Shown in pieces: positions 34,454 through 46,981 of a stretch of DNA of 64,000 bases; within the stretch, counting starts at the first letter, position 1; each line of letters opens with the position of its first letter. This DNA comes from Euphorbia lathyris (taxonomy: Eukaryota; Streptophyta; Magnoliopsida; Malpighiales; Euphorbiaceae). The position numbers were made by a program, and so were the translations under genes. The notes below the pieces were generated by a model. That model did not search any database. It saw only the letters and a list, made by a program, of their open reading frames with translations, and had not been told where the DNA came from. The stretch spans positions 41,631,501 to 41,695,500 of the forward strand of contig NC_088915.1 of assembly GCF_963576675.1 (NCBI RefSeq), in the 5' to 3' direction.

Positions 34454-34800
34454 GAACTGGCCATGCGAAAAGAAATCTCAAAGAAAAGAAAAGAAATATG
34501 CTGAATGACGAACTGATATGAGATAAACCTTCTTTAAGTAGGGGAGAAGAGACGTCTTTTCGCCAATCCGTCATTAAGAGGTCGAATCTGATCATGCCAC
34601 CTGGACAGATTGGCGGAAAGGCGCGTATTTTCGAATTAGAACGAGGGGCAATGAACGGTCCCGATTTGAATTGAGAATTTATTGCCCCCTAACCGTTCAA
34701 TCTTATCGAGGAGAAAATAGGCGGTAAGAGTGCCTATGTGTATAGGAGTGGACGTTTCCACTTTTTTCTACTTTCCTTGATAAAATCTTTCCCCACTAAC

Positions 34801-34860
34801 CAGGTACAATTGTACTACCACACCCATTTAAATGGGTATTGGGTTTTACAATTGTGCCTG
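34801..34860 (-). other. Imperfect 60-base inverted repeat in Athila
   Basis: Arms of about 28 bases pair around the central CCCATTTAAATGGG. Outer blocks are CAGGTACAATTGTA and TACAATTGTGCCTG. It lies between integrase and the extra ORF. Confidence 0.65.
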
Positions 34861-35004
34861 ACCAGAAGATAATCAACAAGAAACAAAATTCAACAAATTT
34901 GACACAAAATTAAAATAAATAAAAGTAAAAGTAAAAAATCAATCACATGCAAAGTTACTTGTGCTACAATTGGTGTTTGTAGCGAACACCCTGTTCATGT
35001 ACTT

Positions 35005-36125
35005 TTACTGACTTGGGGGATCCTGGAAGTGAACAGTATCGATCTTCCTTGTGTGATCATTCTCTAAATATGGTTTTAATCTTTGCCCGTTCACCTTAAA
35101 AGGATCACCCCCATATTTGAAAATTTCAACAGCTCCATGTGCAAATACACGGTTTACAATGAATGGTCCTGACCATCTTGACTTGAGCTTTCCTGGAAAT
35201 AGCCTCAATCATGAATTGTACAGAAGGACGTTTTGTCCCTCATGAAATACCTTGTTCATGAGCTTTTTGTCGTGCCACTGCTTGGTCCTGGCTTTGTAAT
35301 TCACCGCATTTTCGTATGAGAACAGTCTGAATTCCTCCATTTTGCTCAGTTGTAAACTTCTCTGTTCACTAACAGCCTGCGTCTCAAAATTTAAAAATGT
35401 TAACGCCCAAAATGCGCGGTGTTCCATTTCCACTGGCAAGTGACAAGATTTCCCGTATAACAACCGAAACGGAGACATTCTAATCGGTGTTTTATAAGCG
35501 GTACGATATGCCCATAGAGCATCATCGAGCTTGTTTGCCCAATCCTTCCGAGAGTTGCCAACAGTTTTCTCTAAGATTCTTTTTATTTCTCTATTGGAGA
35601 TCTCCACCTGTCCACTGGTTTGTGGATGGTATGGTGTGGCAACCCTGTGTGAGACTCCGAGTTTTCCCATTAATTTTTCAAATTTCGCATTACAGAAGTG
35701 GGTCCCTTGATCACTGATGATCGCTCGCGGGACCCCGAATCTGGCAAACAGTCTTTTCAGAAATTTGACTACTACACGGGCGTCATTGGTGGGACTAGCT
35801 ATTGCTTCGACCCACTTGCTCACATAATCCACAGCCACTAAGATGTATTTATTCCCTTGGGAAGTTGGGAATGGTCCCATAAAATCTATGCCCCAGATGT
35901 CAAAAATTTCGCGCACAACTATGTTGTTTAGGGGCATAGCATTTTGAGCCGAAATGTTTCCAGTTCGTTGGCACTCATTGCAAGTTCCAACGAATGCATT
36001 AGCATCCTTAAAAAGAGTGGGCCAGAAGAAACCTGATTGGAGGACCTTTGCTGCGGTACGGCTTGCACTATGGTGTCCTCCAGCTTCAGGTCATGACAGT
36101 GGCTTAGAACATCCTGTCCTTCTTC
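35005..36125 (-). pseudogene. Athila integrase
   Basis: Catalytic residues are visible: Asp in [10 protein letters not shown], Asp in IISDQGTHF and Glu in [12 protein letters not shown]. 35937-35209 holds the core and 35208-35005 the end ([16 protein letters not shown], a GPF motif). The zinc-finger part, about 36125-35940, is lost by a TAA right after the 1302-codon frame plus a frameshift. A TGA at about 35209-35211 splits core and tail; it is consistent with CGA to TGA. Confidence 0.92.
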
Positions 36126-39100
36126 TTACGATATGCATCTTCGAATGATTTGGTCCGCGCACAACCTGAAAAGGTAAGGGTCATCCCAAAAGTAATATTT
36201 GATTTCGGAGAAAAACTTCCTTTTTTGATTCGTGGATAGGTTGTGTGGTTTGAGCGAAGTTGCAAGGTAATTAGCTATATCGGCGAACCATGGCGCAGAC
36301 TGTGCCGCATATAGATGCTCGTCAGGAAACCTTTCAACGATTTCTGCTTGTTCAAACCTGCCTTTGTGATCTATCCTTGATAAATGATCTGCTGCAACAT
36401 TCTCCGTTCCCTTTTTATCCTTAATTTCCAAATCGAACTCCTGAAGTAATAGCAACCATCGGATCAACCTTGGCTTAGCATCCTTTTTCGCGAACAAGTA
36501 TCGCAACGCTGCGTGATCTGTGTGAACAATCACCCTGGATAAGACCAAGTAGGGCCTGAATTTGTCGAAAGCATACACAACTGCCAGAAGTTCCTTCTCG
36601 GTAGTTGTATAGTTTTGCTGGGCCTTGTTCAATGTCTTGCTGGCATAGTAGATAGGTCGAAACTTCTTCTCAATCCTTTGTCCAAGAACAGCTCCCACAC
36701 AAGTGTCGCTTGCGTCGCACATCATTTCAAAAGGTTGCTCCCAATCTGGTCCTGCCAGTATAGGTGAGTTGATCAGCTTAGTCTTCAAGAGCTCAAAGGC
36801 CTTCAAACAGTCTGCATTGAAAGAGAATTCGGCTTCCTTATGGAGTAGGGCTGACAATGGGAGTGCAATCTTTGAAAAATCTTTTATAAACCGGCGATAA
36901 AACCCTGCGTGCCCCAAAAAACTTCTCACATCTTTGACGTTTGTAGGCACAGCCAGCTTCTCGATTACTTCCACTTTTGCCTTGTCCACTTCCATTCCTT
37001 TCTCAGAAATTTTATGCCCTAGGACAATTCCTCCAGTGACCATGAAATGGCACTTTTCCCAGTTCAAGACTAAGTTAGTCTCCTTGCATCGCGTGAGCAC
37101 CGCTTCAAGGTTGTTCAGACAGCTATCAAATGAGCTTCCATAGACCGAGAAGTCATCCATAAATATTTCCACAGTCCGCTCCACCATGTCATGAAAAATA
37201 GACATCATACATCTTTGAAAAGTGGCAGGAGCATTGCACAGTCTGAAAGGCATCCTTCTGTAAGCATAAGTCCCATACGGACATGTGAACGTGGTTTTCT
37301 CCTGGTCCTCACAATGAATTGCGATTTGGTTATATCCTGAATACCCATCAAGAAAACAATAGAATGCGTAGCCCGCTAGTCTTTCTAACATCTGGTCAAT
37401 GAAGGGTAAGGGGAAATGGTCCTTCCTTGTGGCTTCATTAAGCTTTCTGTAGTCGACACAAACTCTCCACCCTGTTATTGTTCTTGTGGGTACTAGCTCG
37501 TCCTTCTCATTTAGGACTACGGTTGTTCCTCCTTTCTTTGGCACAACGTGAACAGGGCTTGTCCACACACTATCAGATATTGGGTAGATAATGCCAGCAT
37601 CGAGAAGCTTGATCACCTCCTTTCTCACAACCTCCTTCATGTGGGGATTGAGCCTTCGTTGCGGCTGAACAGTTGGTATGTGGTCCTTTTCCATCAAGAT
37701 TCTATGAACACAGACTGCAGGGCTAATTCCTTTGATGTCATCTATTTTCCATGCTATTGCACGCTTGTTTCTTCGCAAGACTGCCATTAGTTGCGCCTTT
37801 TGGTCAGGAGTTAATTTTGATGATATGATGACAGGACTTCCGCTGGGTGGTTCAAGGAAAGCGTACTCGAGATGTTCAGGCAACGGCTTCAATTCTGGCT
37901 TAGACACAGGCACAGTTGGTACCTCTGGTGGTTCCTGATGAGTTGGAATAGCAGGGTCTGACGGAGGTGTCGGAAAGTTGCTTTCAATGGAACAGCCTGT
38001 TCCCTCGCATATGTTCACCTCTCTCCCCAATAAAGTTTCTAATGTGTCCTGTTCCTGCAAAGTAGTAAGACTCTGAAAATCATCTAAGAAACAGCATGTG
38101 TCATCATTATTATTCGCACGCCTCATTGCTTCATTCATTTTAAATATGACTTCCTCACCATTTATCCTTAAGAATAACTTTCCCTCTCCTACATCTATCA
38201 ATGCTTTTCCTGTCGCTAGAAATGGTCTACCTAGGATAATAGGGACATGCAAATCTTCATCAATGTCCATTATAATGAAATCAACGGGCAAAATGAATTT
38301 TCCTACTTGGACTAACACGTCTTCCACTACTCCCCTAGGATAGCATACAGAACGATCAGCTAATTGAATTGACATACGAGTGGGTTGTGGTTCTCCTAAC
38401 CCGAGTTGTGCATATACAGAATACGGCATTAGGTTTATGCTAGCTCCTAGGTCGCAAAGTGCATTTTCAATAGTCAGCTTTCCAATTGAACAAGGAATCG
38501 AAAAACTCCCTGGATCTTTTAACTTCTTTAGAAGCTGCTGCTTGTTTTGGAGTATGGACGAACAGTCTCTGTTGAGTTGTATCATGGAAATGTTCTCCAG
38601 TTTCTTCTTGTTCGATAGGATATCTTTAAGGAACTTTGCATATGTTGGCATTTGCGCCAGTGCTTCCACAAAAGGTATGTTGATATGCAGTTTCCTCAAA
38701 GTGTCCAACACTTTAGAATTCTGCTCTTCCAACTTCTTGTTGATTAGCCGCGTTGGATATGGCACAGGTGGGACATACGGCTGTGGTGGTTTACATGCTC
38801 TTTCCTCCTCTTGATCTGGCTTACTTTCTTGGTTAGCCTTCCTCGTTTCTTCATTACCAGGAACAGCTTGTTCCAGTTCCCCTTCAGCTTCTTTGGATGT
38901 TCCTGCACGCTCAGCATCCTTATTAGATAAAACTACTGGTTGAGTTTCCTTACCAGACCTTAAGGTGATTGCCATGACGTCGCCTTTAGGATTTGGCTCA
39001 GTATTGCTCGGCATTATCCCCTTTCCTTTTGATGTGGATGCGGCGATTTGGTGGACTTGTGTTTCCAGATTCTTGATCGATGCCTGCGTTTGTTTCATGA

Positions 39101-40034
39101 ACTGCATCATCATTGTTTTCATATCTGGTTCGACTTCTTCCTTTTGTGGCACAGGTTGCTTATAATGCTGCTGAGGTTGTCTTTGGTAATGTCCTCCTTG
39201 CTGTTGTTGATACCTCGGCTGATCTTGATACTGTGATGGTCCCTGCTGGTCTGGTTGGCCAGTCCATCCAAAATTTGGATGGTTCCTGGTTTCAAAGTTG
39301 TAGGTGTTAGAATAACGGTTGGGCTGATTCCTCTGATTGTACTCTGCGTAGTCGCATTCAGCCCGTGTGCCTTTTCCTTGCTTAACTCCAGGACAGTTGA
39401 TAGTGAAATGAGCTCCTCCGCAAAAACCACAACTGTCATTGAATGGTGGTTCACTAAATGGTGGTTCATTGTGAATGGACGAGACATTTATCTTTCCCAG
39501 CTGCCGAGTAAGCTGTTCTACTTGGCTTGTTAGTTTTGACACGACATCCTCGTTTCCTATCCTTTTTCCTTCACTTCTTGACGAATGCCAGTTGTAACTC
39601 GTGCTGACCACTTTCTCTATTAGGTCATATAAAGCTTGTGGCTCTAGATCTTCTGGGTTACCATTCGCGATAGATTCGATCTGGATTTTGTAAACGTTGG
39701 TCGCGCCATTGTAAAAATTCTGCATTTGCATCCACATAGGGATACCATGATTTGGCACCCTTCTGAGCAGCTCCTTGTATCTTTCCCATGCTTCCGCCAG
39801 CAACTCATCTTCGTCCTGTATGAAGCGTGACACTTCATTTCGTAGCTTGATGGCTTGTCGAGGCGGAAAATACTTCATCAGAAAAGTTCTTGCCATCTCT
39901 TCCCAACTCGTGATCGTTCCAGGCTGTAAATTTCGCAGCCATGTTTTTGCTTTATCCCTCAGTGAAAAAGGAAACAGCTTCAATCTGATCACGTCATCAG
40001 AGACACCTCTGTTCGACCTGAATGTGTTGCACAA
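36126..40034 (-). CDS. Athila gag-protease-RT-RNase H polyprotein (unbroken part)
   Basis: 1302 codons without interruption. Approximate residue positions: Gag core at 1-150; zinc knuckle [13 protein letters not shown] near 200; Pro/Gln/Glu-rich linker to about 450; protease motif [11 protein letters not shown] near 525; RT with CVDYRKLNE and FMDDFSVYG (near 958); RNase H with [14 protein letters not shown] near 1104, [10 protein letters not shown] and [10 protein letters not shown]. The true protein starts upstream at 40412, but a TAA at about 40047 separates the first 121 codons. The stop at 36126 precedes the integrase. The family is Athila by RT and primer-site type. The length and lack of decay fit a recent insertion. 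Confidence 0.93.
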   Translation of the reverse strand: MCNTFRSNRGVSDDVIRLKLFPFSLRDKAKTWLRNLQPGTITSWEEMARTFLMKYFPPRQAIKLRNEVSRFIQDEDELLAEAWERYKELLRRVPNHGIPMWMQMQNFYNGATNVYKIQIESIANGNPEDLEPQALYDLIEKVVSTSYNWHSSRSEGKRIGNEDVVSKLTSQVEQLTRQLGKINVSSIHNEPPFSEPPFNDSCGFCGGAHFTINCPGVKQGKGTRAECDYAEYNQRNQPNRYSNTYNFETRNHPNFGWTGQPDQQGPSQYQDQPRYQQQQGGHYQRQPQQHYKQPVPQKEEVEPDMKTMMMQFMKQTQASIKNLETQVHQIAASTSKGKGIMPSNTEPNPKGDVMAITLRSGKETQPVVLSNKDAERAGTSKEAEGELEQAVPGNEETRKANQESKPDQEEERACKPPQPYVPPVPYPTRLINKKLEEQNSKVLDTLRKLHINIPFVEALAQMPTYAKFLKDILSNKKKLENISMIQLNRDCSSILQNKQQLLKKLKDPGSFSIPCSIGKLTIENALCDLGASINLMPYSVYAQLGLGEPQPTRMSIQLADRSVCYPRGVVEDVLVQVGKFILPVDFIIMDIDEDLHVPIILGRPFLATGKALIDVGEGKLFLRINGEEVIFKMNEAMRRANNNDDTCCFLDDFQSLTTLQEQDTLETLLGREVNICEGTGCSIESNFPTPPSDPAIPTHQEPPEVPTVPVSKPELKPLPEHLEYAFLEPPSGSPVIISSKLTPDQKAQLMAVLRRNKRAIAWKIDDIKGISPAVCVHRILMEKDHIPTVQPQRRLNPHMKEVVRKEVIKLLDAGIIYPISDSVWTSPVHVVPKKGGTTVVLNEKDELVPTRTITGWRVCVDYRKLNEATRKDHFPLPFIDQMLERLAGYAFYCFLDGYSGYNQIAIHCEDQEKTTFTCPYGTYAYRRMPFRLCNAPATFQRCMMSIFHDMVERTVEIFMDDFSVYGSSFDSCLNNLEAVLTRCKETNLVLNWEKCHFMVTGGIVLGHKISEKGMEVDKAKVEVIEKLAVPTNVKDVRSFLGHAGFYRRFIKDFSKIALPLSALLHKEAEFSFNADCLKAFELLKTKLINSPILAGPDWEQPFEMMCDASDTCVGAVLGQRIEKKFRPIYYASKTLNKAQQNYTTTEKELLAVVYAFDKFRPYLVLSRVIVHTDHAALRYLFAKKDAKPRLIRWLLLLQEFDLEIKDKKGTENVAADHLSRIDHKGRFEQAEIVERFPDEHLYAAQSAPWFADIANYLATSLKPHNLSTNQKRKFFSEIKYYFWDDPYLFRLCADQIIRRCIS

Positions 40035-40046
40035 GGTGATGAATTC

Positions 40047-40412
40047 TTAAAGATGCCCATTAGGATCTTCAGATTGAAACCCATTAAATTGCACCGAGGC
40101 TTGGATCATTTGTATCATGGACCCTTTGACTTCGAACATGTTATTCCCCTCGTTGGGCAATACGATACACGATGAGTGTCCCTTGGTAGTTGGCCTAGAG
40201 TAGTCTCTGATTCTCATAACAGGAGGGTTATTATTTTCTCCTTCCTCTTCTTGGTTTGGTGGAACTTGCTGTTCTGGTCCTTCCCTTCCAGCCATTCTTC
40301 TCTCTCTTTGCCTTTCTCTCTGTCTAGCACATCGAGCTCCCACTCTGTTTCGTCTACACGTTCTCTCTAATTCGAGATCGATAGGAAAAACAGGAGGTGC
40401 AGCTCTACGCAT
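40047..40412 (-). pseudogene. Athila gag N-terminal part
   Basis: 121 codons, Arg-rich at the start (RQRERQRERR), ending FQSEDPNGHL then TAA. Gag continues in the same frame right after the stop, into the 1302-codon frame. One base change (for example CAA to TAA) would explain the break. Confidence 0.85.
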
Positions 40413-40507
40413 AAACGGAAAATGACTTCTTTGTTCCTACACGCCTTAACACACAGATTAAAAACACCCTGTTTTACAGAAATTTCAGCTATAAATTTGT
40501 TGCTCTC

Positions 40508-40532
40508 AATCCCCGGCAACGGCGCCAAAAAC
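40508..40532 (-). promoter_or_regulatory. Athila primer binding site
   Basis: Minus strand TGGCGCCGTTGCCGGGGA, two to five bases from the LTR, is the Asp-tRNA-type site typical of Athila and related elements. Confidence 0.9.
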
Positions 40533-40533
40533 T

Positions 40534-41813
40534 TGTTGTCCTCAGATGAGACTCTAGCAAGTGCACTAGATACAAGTAATAAAGTGATAAGTGAGTATCG
40601 TCTCCACAGGGATTGTGATTCAAATCAATATCGAAAATCGTTGCTAAACAGTGTGTGTTACAACAGTGTCTTCCTTTATGGTTGATTGTTTAATATTGGT
40701 TGTTTAATGACTCAGGCAGAATGATAAAACAAGGAAATGAGGTTACTTTGCAAAGATTTTAGGGAATAGAACAGGCTCGACATAATCGAACACGGTGTGC
40801 TACGTCTTACAACATTCCATGAATAAAAGACAATGCCAATGAAACCAAAGTATCAGTTTTGAAGTGAGTATGAGTCAACTGTCGTGTGTTCTCAAACTCC
40901 TAAGATTTACTAACATCTTTAGCGTCCTAAAGATACGTTCTTTCTAGCATTAAGAGCAAAACTGCATTTCTAGATGAGAAAACCCTTGACACAACCTTCT
41001 AACTTGTCAGCTTCGAAGTTGAGAGATCAATAGAGATATCGGTGAAAATGAAAGCAGTGTCCTATCATTCATCTAACACATACATACATGCTTGAGCAAG
41101 AAAGTTAAATCCTCATTGACCACGACATTGGAAAAACACTAAATATTCATAAAAACGTTGTAAAGCTTACATCACTGGGCCGGCCAGGCCGTGCCCGTTC
41201 AAAATGTCTACTCACTCATATCGAGCAGTGAGCAGAAGAGGATTCCTGATACAGCTTGAGACTCCATGGGAGCTCCCTTTCTTCCTTCTATTCTACTTGT
41301 CTAAAAACAAAACTAAGAAAAATATCCCATACTAATCCTTCTCTGCTTTTCCTATTTAAAGGGAAAAGACAGAGACCACCAAAATCGGTACAACTTTCGT
41401 ACCCTTTTCTACAAACTAAGTCAACTACCTACTACAATTAAAATAAACTAAAATGATTAACTTTAGATTAACCCTTGAACACTCAAGGGGGTGAGACTTC
41501 AAATCATCTTGCTTCTTTAGGCAATCCCATCGCCACACACTTTCACCTGCCGCTCTGCCACTTTCCTGCCACTGCCACCAATCGATCTGTCGCTGTCTGT
41601 CATTGGATAATCCGGCGTTTAACCGTTGGATACAAGTAAGGCTCCACTCCTCATTGACATTAGCGAAATAAGCTGTTTCCAGCGAGTTTAGCATTTTTCT
41701 TTGCTTATCTGCACAAGGACATTAATTAGCCCTTATTCCTTACAAAATGATATAAAAATACCCGAATTCCCTTATAAATTATTTGTTAAACTTAGTCAAT
41801 TTCATGCCTAACA
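40534..41813 (-). repeat. Athila 5' LTR
   Basis: 1280 bp, near-identical to 30161-31439, followed by the CATTT duplication. Confidence 0.95.
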
Positions 41814-41818
41814 CATTT

Positions 41819-44445
41819 CTTAACAGATCATGATTGTAGCAATAGCCTGATTGGATATGATTTTTCAAATTGTTATAAAAAGCATAAGGGCAAATGACAC
41901 AAGTGAATATAGATAATCTTTAGGTTATATTCAGGGAAAAACTAACCAATTAGCAAAAAAAAAAATCATATCAGATCTTGGCTTAGTTGTTCCTTTCATT
42001 AGATTGATCAGGATTAGTGTTGTACTTTTTAAATAATGGTTTTCCATTATAGGTAGCCAAAACAATATTGGTGAAGGCCCACAAACATGGAACAACTTAG
42101 AAGAGATATGGAACAACAATGATACCTTTGCTAAAGTGAGTAAATCTGTTGAATATGGAAGCAAAACAACTCCAATACCTATATCAAAAAGCCTAACATT
42201 TCGATTAGCAGCATCTTAGATCTACACATAACAAACCGAAATGAAGTGGATCGAAACTAACCTATAAACCCAAAAATAAAAAACAGCAACTAAGATAAGA
42301 AATTACCTTTGAAACCACAAAACGATTGAATGTATATACATGATAAGAATATTTAACAAAAAATCCATCAAAAGAAGAAAGAAAAACATGACAGAAGTAA
42401 ACGAGCCTATATCTGAAGACAATAAATGGAAATGAAGCCGATCGAAGTTCTGGAAAGGAAGGGAAATGAAAATAATGACCCAAGCAGACGAAAATAATGA
42501 CCCAAAACTATGACTTCCCACTTTTGACCTGGGAAAGTAAAAATTCACTAGACGTTAGACTTCCCAAAACCATTAATGATTGAAATTAGATTGTTTTCTA
42601 TATCTTAAATTTTGATAATATCAACAAAATAAACATACAGGTATAATGAACCTAAAATAGAAGAGTAATATCTCCCTATTTAATTCGAAAAATTAATATT
42701 AGAAGCAATAAAATTAATGGCAGTAAATGGAAGCAGCCATGCTGCCTTCCGATAGGCAGCAATTAAGCAATATGTGATAAGCAAAAGTTGATGCCTTTCT
42801 ATAGACAACCGGTAATCAAGAGCTTCTACCAAAGGAGGAGGTAAAATTCTAACATAGAAATGAAAGATTCTTCTACATTACTGTGATAGAATAAAAAAGA
42901 GCCAATGGAATTCTAATAGGAGTACTTTTCTCATTTCAGTAAGCATGAAAAAAGTGACAGCTAACTCTTGATCTATCTCAAGTAAATGATATTGTATATA
43001 TCAGAAAACTTAATTATATTTCTTCACAATTACTAATATTAGCTAGGAAGGCACAAAATTTAGAAAACATAATAAAATATAAGGTATAAATGCAATCATA
43101 CTTCTTGAACCTTGGAAAAAAAAAGAGAAGGGTTGTAGGCATATCTAACCTGCTTTCCTCATTTTATAAAAAAAACAATCAGCTAGTGTGAAAGCATGTT
43201 CTAGTGAAAACAAGAATCAAAACTGAAATGACTCATTTTCATAATAAAACATGGCTCTAATTAACAGCAACATTCGCACTAATATTTTGTAAATGGAATA
43301 ATTTCAGACTCCATTAACAGCAGACCAGACAGAAGAAGTTCATTTTACATTAATTTAGTCATTTAACTACTTATACTAGTTGAACCGTAATAATTATGTA
43401 AGCATGAAGATTCATTCGAAGGTTATAGAAAAAACGATTTTATTATGTCATGTTTCAAGGCTGACCGAATTCAACAATTAATGTCATGTTTCAAGGCTGA
43501 CCGAATTCAACAATTAATAAGAGCTGACGGAACATATCAGTTTGGTTTATTATGTCACATTCTAATAGAATCTTCACATCAACCCATGTGTGAGATTATA
43601 TAATACTTCTTTTTCACAGGAAAAACTAAACCTGTTAAAAAATTAGGATACTTTGTGAGATTCATATAAATGATATTGTACATATCCAAAAACTTAATTC
43701 TATTTCTTGATAGTTACTAATATTAGCTAGGAAGGCAAAAAAGTTAGAAAAGATAATAAAATACAAGGTACAAATTCAATCATAATTCTTGAACCTAGGA
43801 AAAAAAGAAGATTTGTAGCAGGCGTATCTAAGTTGTGATAGTAAGAGTAAATGCAATCCTATCACACACATTTACCATAAAATGCAATTAAAAATTCCCA
43901 TCATGTATATTCTATATGCAATTCTAAAGCATTAATTAGAAAGAAAATGACTTAAACCAGCGTCATTTATACAATTTAAAATCAGAAAACTGCTTACAGT
44001 CTATCATGAATTTTGCATAAATGCAAACTGATTCAAACACAAATCAGCAAACCAATTTGTTAATATGATATCCTAAATCCTAAATCCACATAGAACCCAA
44101 GAAAACTGCTTACAATCTATCATGAATTTTGCATAAATGCAAACTGATTCAAACACAAATCAGCAAACTAATTCGTTAATATGATATCCTAAATCCACAT
44201 AGAACCCATATGAATCATAAATCCACCATGGTAAAGCTACACAAATAACCCATATGAATCCTAAATCCACCATTGTGTTCATCAATTAGCTTCTGAATCT
44301 CACACTACACACTTGAACAGTAAATACAGATAACTTAAAAAGTTAACAAACAAATTCCAATCCTCACCAAGTGAATTGTTGACATAATAATACACAATGA
44401 ATTGCCAGTAAAATTTACTATCACAGAAGTATAGCAAGGACACAC
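41819..44445. other. CACTA middle region with local duplications, no gene recognised
   Basis: This AT-rich stretch holds direct repeats: a 36-bp tandem pair at 43444-43515, a pair of about 165 bp at about 42975-43140 and 43660-43825, and a pair of about 100 bp at about 43987-44085 and 44100-44197. No domain or convincing exon was seen. Confidence 0.7.
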
Positions 44446-45232
44446 CTTTTCTCTGTCATTTAGCTTCTCTTCCCGAACACGTAATTCTTCCTCTTTTATT
44501 ACTAATTTCTTTCTTGTGGCATCAAATTCATGCAGAAACAAAAGAGAAAAGTCAAGATATATAAAGAATGTACAATGCAGCAAGAGGAAAAAACATGCCT
44601 TCTCTTTTAGAACTAGGTTAGCCTGTCTACAGCTCATTTCATCTTCTTTCTTTTTCAACATGGAGTTTGCTTCATCAATTTTCCTTTGAGCCTCTTCAAG
44701 GTCTTTCTCTTTTTGCTTAAAGATCTTATCATTCTCATCGGACCTTTCCTCTCTTTGGTTAATAATTCTTTGTGCTTTTGACAGCCTCTCTTCTCCCTCT
44801 TGTAATTTCTGTTGCCATTCTCTCAAATCCTCCCTTTGTCTAGAGAATGCAGACTCATGTGCTTCTCTCCTAAGAAAATTCCAGATTAAATTGTCAAAAA
44901 ACTTGAATAACCATAATAGAAAGATAATTTAGGAAGCAAATAGAACAAATATAAGCATCGGAAGGATCAATGAGAATACTCGGCAATGAAAGACAAACGC
45001 TCCCTTGCGAAGAGAACTCTCGAGATTCCACCTTATGTGACTTCCTTTCTAGTTCTGAGCTCTTTCTACTCACTTCAGCAAGTTTGTCATCAGCAACTCG
45101 TAATTTTGCCTCCACTTCTAGTGATTTCTCTTCAACATTGGTTATTAATGCATTTGCTTCAGCCAATTTTGAATCAGCAGTGAACTTAAGTTCCGCATTT
45201 TCACCACGCATCTCACGCACTGCCTTCTCTAA
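44446..45232 (-). pseudogene. Captured CRWN/NMCP1 (LINC1-like) nuclear lamina gene fragment
   Basis: Three exon pieces on the minus strand: 45232-44980, 44869-about 44601 and about 44529-44446. They encode coiled coil typical of plant CRWN proteins (ENAELKFTADSKLAEANAL, KSLEVEAKL, REWQQKLQEGEERL, KKKEDEMSCRQANLVLKEK). These proteins are structural parts of the plant nuclear lamina. Introns are kept: the first has GT...AG ends with matching phase; the second has GC at its donor and a damaged acceptor; the third donor AAG|GTGTGT follows the last exon. A frameshift lies near 45010-45020. The fragment begins abruptly inside an exon, joined to the NPF fragment. It is a partial genomic copy, not a processed one. 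Confidence 0.85.
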
Positions 45233-46141
45233 CCCATGGCCAATGCTGTTAGCACATGTCCGATCCCAAGTTTAAAGAGAGGTGTTGGCATTTTCCGCAT
45301 CACTTTTCGCCACAAAAAGGGGAAAAAGCGGTCGATTAAGGTTAGAGAAACGGATGAACTATTATGACTGTAATAGAGCCTGCATGGATTTTGAAATGGC
45401 CTAAGTGACGGTCCATGGATAGAGCTTGCAGGACGGTTAAACTGCCTTGGACTAGTGCTACTTTAACGGCTACTAGTATACTGCTTGATCATATTGGGAA
45501 TATTTTTATAAATGCTTTGAAATCTTCTACTTGTTGTATTGTGCATAGTCTCCATGGTTTTGCAATTGATCCGTCTGGATTTTTATCTCCTTTTTCCATT
45601 GCTGCTTTGTTGAAGAACCTCAATGTGTCGGTTAATTGGGGAGGTAAATGGTGTTGATATGGGGTAGCATGATTCTGATAGTACAAGTTCTGAACTTTGG
45701 TAGGCATCTTTATTTTCCGAATAGAAGCAACTACAACTTGAGCTAAGCCTGTGAAAGGGCTTCCTTTTGGGTTATCATGGATGTAAAATTTGTTACCAGC
45801 AAGGAAAACAACTAGACCAATAAAAGTAGCTACAAAACATATCCCAAACACAACTGACGTTATCTTGTACATACACAATGCCTGTGAAAGCTATGACAGC
45901 AAAAAAGTACAATTCGAAGAAAACCCAGTTGAAAAACGTAGCTTGATCCTTTTGTTTATCAAATTGGTTTGCTCCCATTGTTGATGATACAAATCTAGAT
46001 ACTCCAAATCCAATACAACCCAGGATTAAGTCTCCATATAATAATGCATACTAAAATTTAGATGGACTTTCGCAAATACTTGATCCTGTTTCGCATGGTT
46101 TAGGCCTCAATGCATCAAGTACTGATGTTAATGTTATAAAC
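45233..46141 (-). pseudogene. Captured NPF (NRT1/PTR family) transporter fragment
   Basis: The minus strand encodes MGANQFDKQKDQATFFNW, FTGIVYVQDN and KPWRLCTIQQVEDFKAFIKI, signatures of the plant nitrate/peptide transporter family (12-helix membrane proteins of the major facilitator superfamily). It starts near LDALRPKPC and continues to MPTPLFKLGIGHVLTALAMG at the junction with the CRWN fragment. It covers roughly the middle to late part of such a protein. Several stops and frameshifts occur, for example near 46050, 45480 and 45360. Hydrophobic segments are visible but the start and end of the gene are missing. Confidence 0.87.
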
Positions 46142-46319
46142 TAAATTAATTAATGCATGAAAATTGTGGTGGTGAAGATTGGGTTGTAGAAGTTCCCAGG
46201 TAGATGTGCAAATGAAGGTATTGAGCTGTGTGCTGGGAAATTAGAAAGAAATGCAAAGGGATACCTCATAACAACGACCAACATGAAGTTTGTTCAGATT
46301 CGTACAGCCCTTAGTTAAT

Positions 46320-46981
46320 CATTTGGCAGTATAATAAATCCAACTCAGAATCCTGAAATGCAGGGTCATAAAATTTTGAAGGAACTGTAGTAGGGCTGGG
46401 AGCCAAGAAAAAATTCCAGAAGCCAGACAAAGACTTAACAAAGGGTAAGCCCTTAGCCCAGAAGGCAGTAGAATCAAGAGATTTTTGAACTGCATCATCA
46501 TCCCAAACAGCATTCTTGGATACCGAAAAATCCACTTGATTGCGCTGATACCAGTATCTTAGAGATCCTATCCACACAAAAAGACAATAAAGGATTCCCA
46601 GATAAGCGAGAGAATTTGGATAAGACACTAAAACCCATAGATTCTTTACAAGAAGAAAATAATGGAAACTTAACCAGATTCAAAGAAAAAAATCAATATA
46701 AATAATGCACGAAGTGTCAAATTCCGAATAAAAGAATCCGTGAATCATTTTTAACAAAAATTAAACAGCACATAAACTCTCAAATTCCGAAATGGCAATC
46801 ATAAGTAATTAGAGTGAAGTAATTAAAATTAAAAATTAATGGAAATCGTACCTTCAACGGATTCATGGCAGTGCAAATTGACATGAGGATCCCTCTTTCT
46901 TTACTTTATAAATGACGGATCCTCCCAAACCCTGTGACCACTTTCAAATGGAGATACAAGTTTTGAAACCAAAGAGGCCAT
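46320..46981 (-). pseudogene. Captured 5' part of a plant GH2 beta-galactosidase (LacZ-like) gene
   Basis: Exon 1 is 46981-46852, from the likely native ATG (MASLVSKLVSPFESGHRVW) to HCHESVEG. The intron 46851-46568 has GT...AG ends. Exon 2 is 46567 to about 46325, with SLRYWYQRNQVDFSVSKNA, AVWDDDAVQ and GLPFVKSLSGFWNFFLAPSP. Phase fits across the intron. These motifs match the N-terminal region of the plant glycosyl hydrolase family 2 beta-galactosidase. A stop replaces the expected Trp in exon 1. The catalytic domain is absent, so it cannot be an active enzyme. The region up to about 47150 may be its captured 5' leader. Confidence 0.85.

Larger units (their letters stand above)
30161..41813 (-). 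mobile_element. Athila-lineage Ty3/gypsy element
   Basis: This is an 11.65-kb element on the minus strand inside the CACTA transposon. LTRs are 30161-31439 and 40534-41813, and TSD is CATTT (30156-30160 and 41814-41818). The primer site matches the Asp-tRNA type. Gag-PR-RT-RNase H is 1302 codons without a stop. Integrase and an Athila-type extra ORF follow, each broken once or twice. The LTRs differ by about 14 substitutions and one indel by eye (near 1 percent), so it is young, like copia A. Confidence 0.95.
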
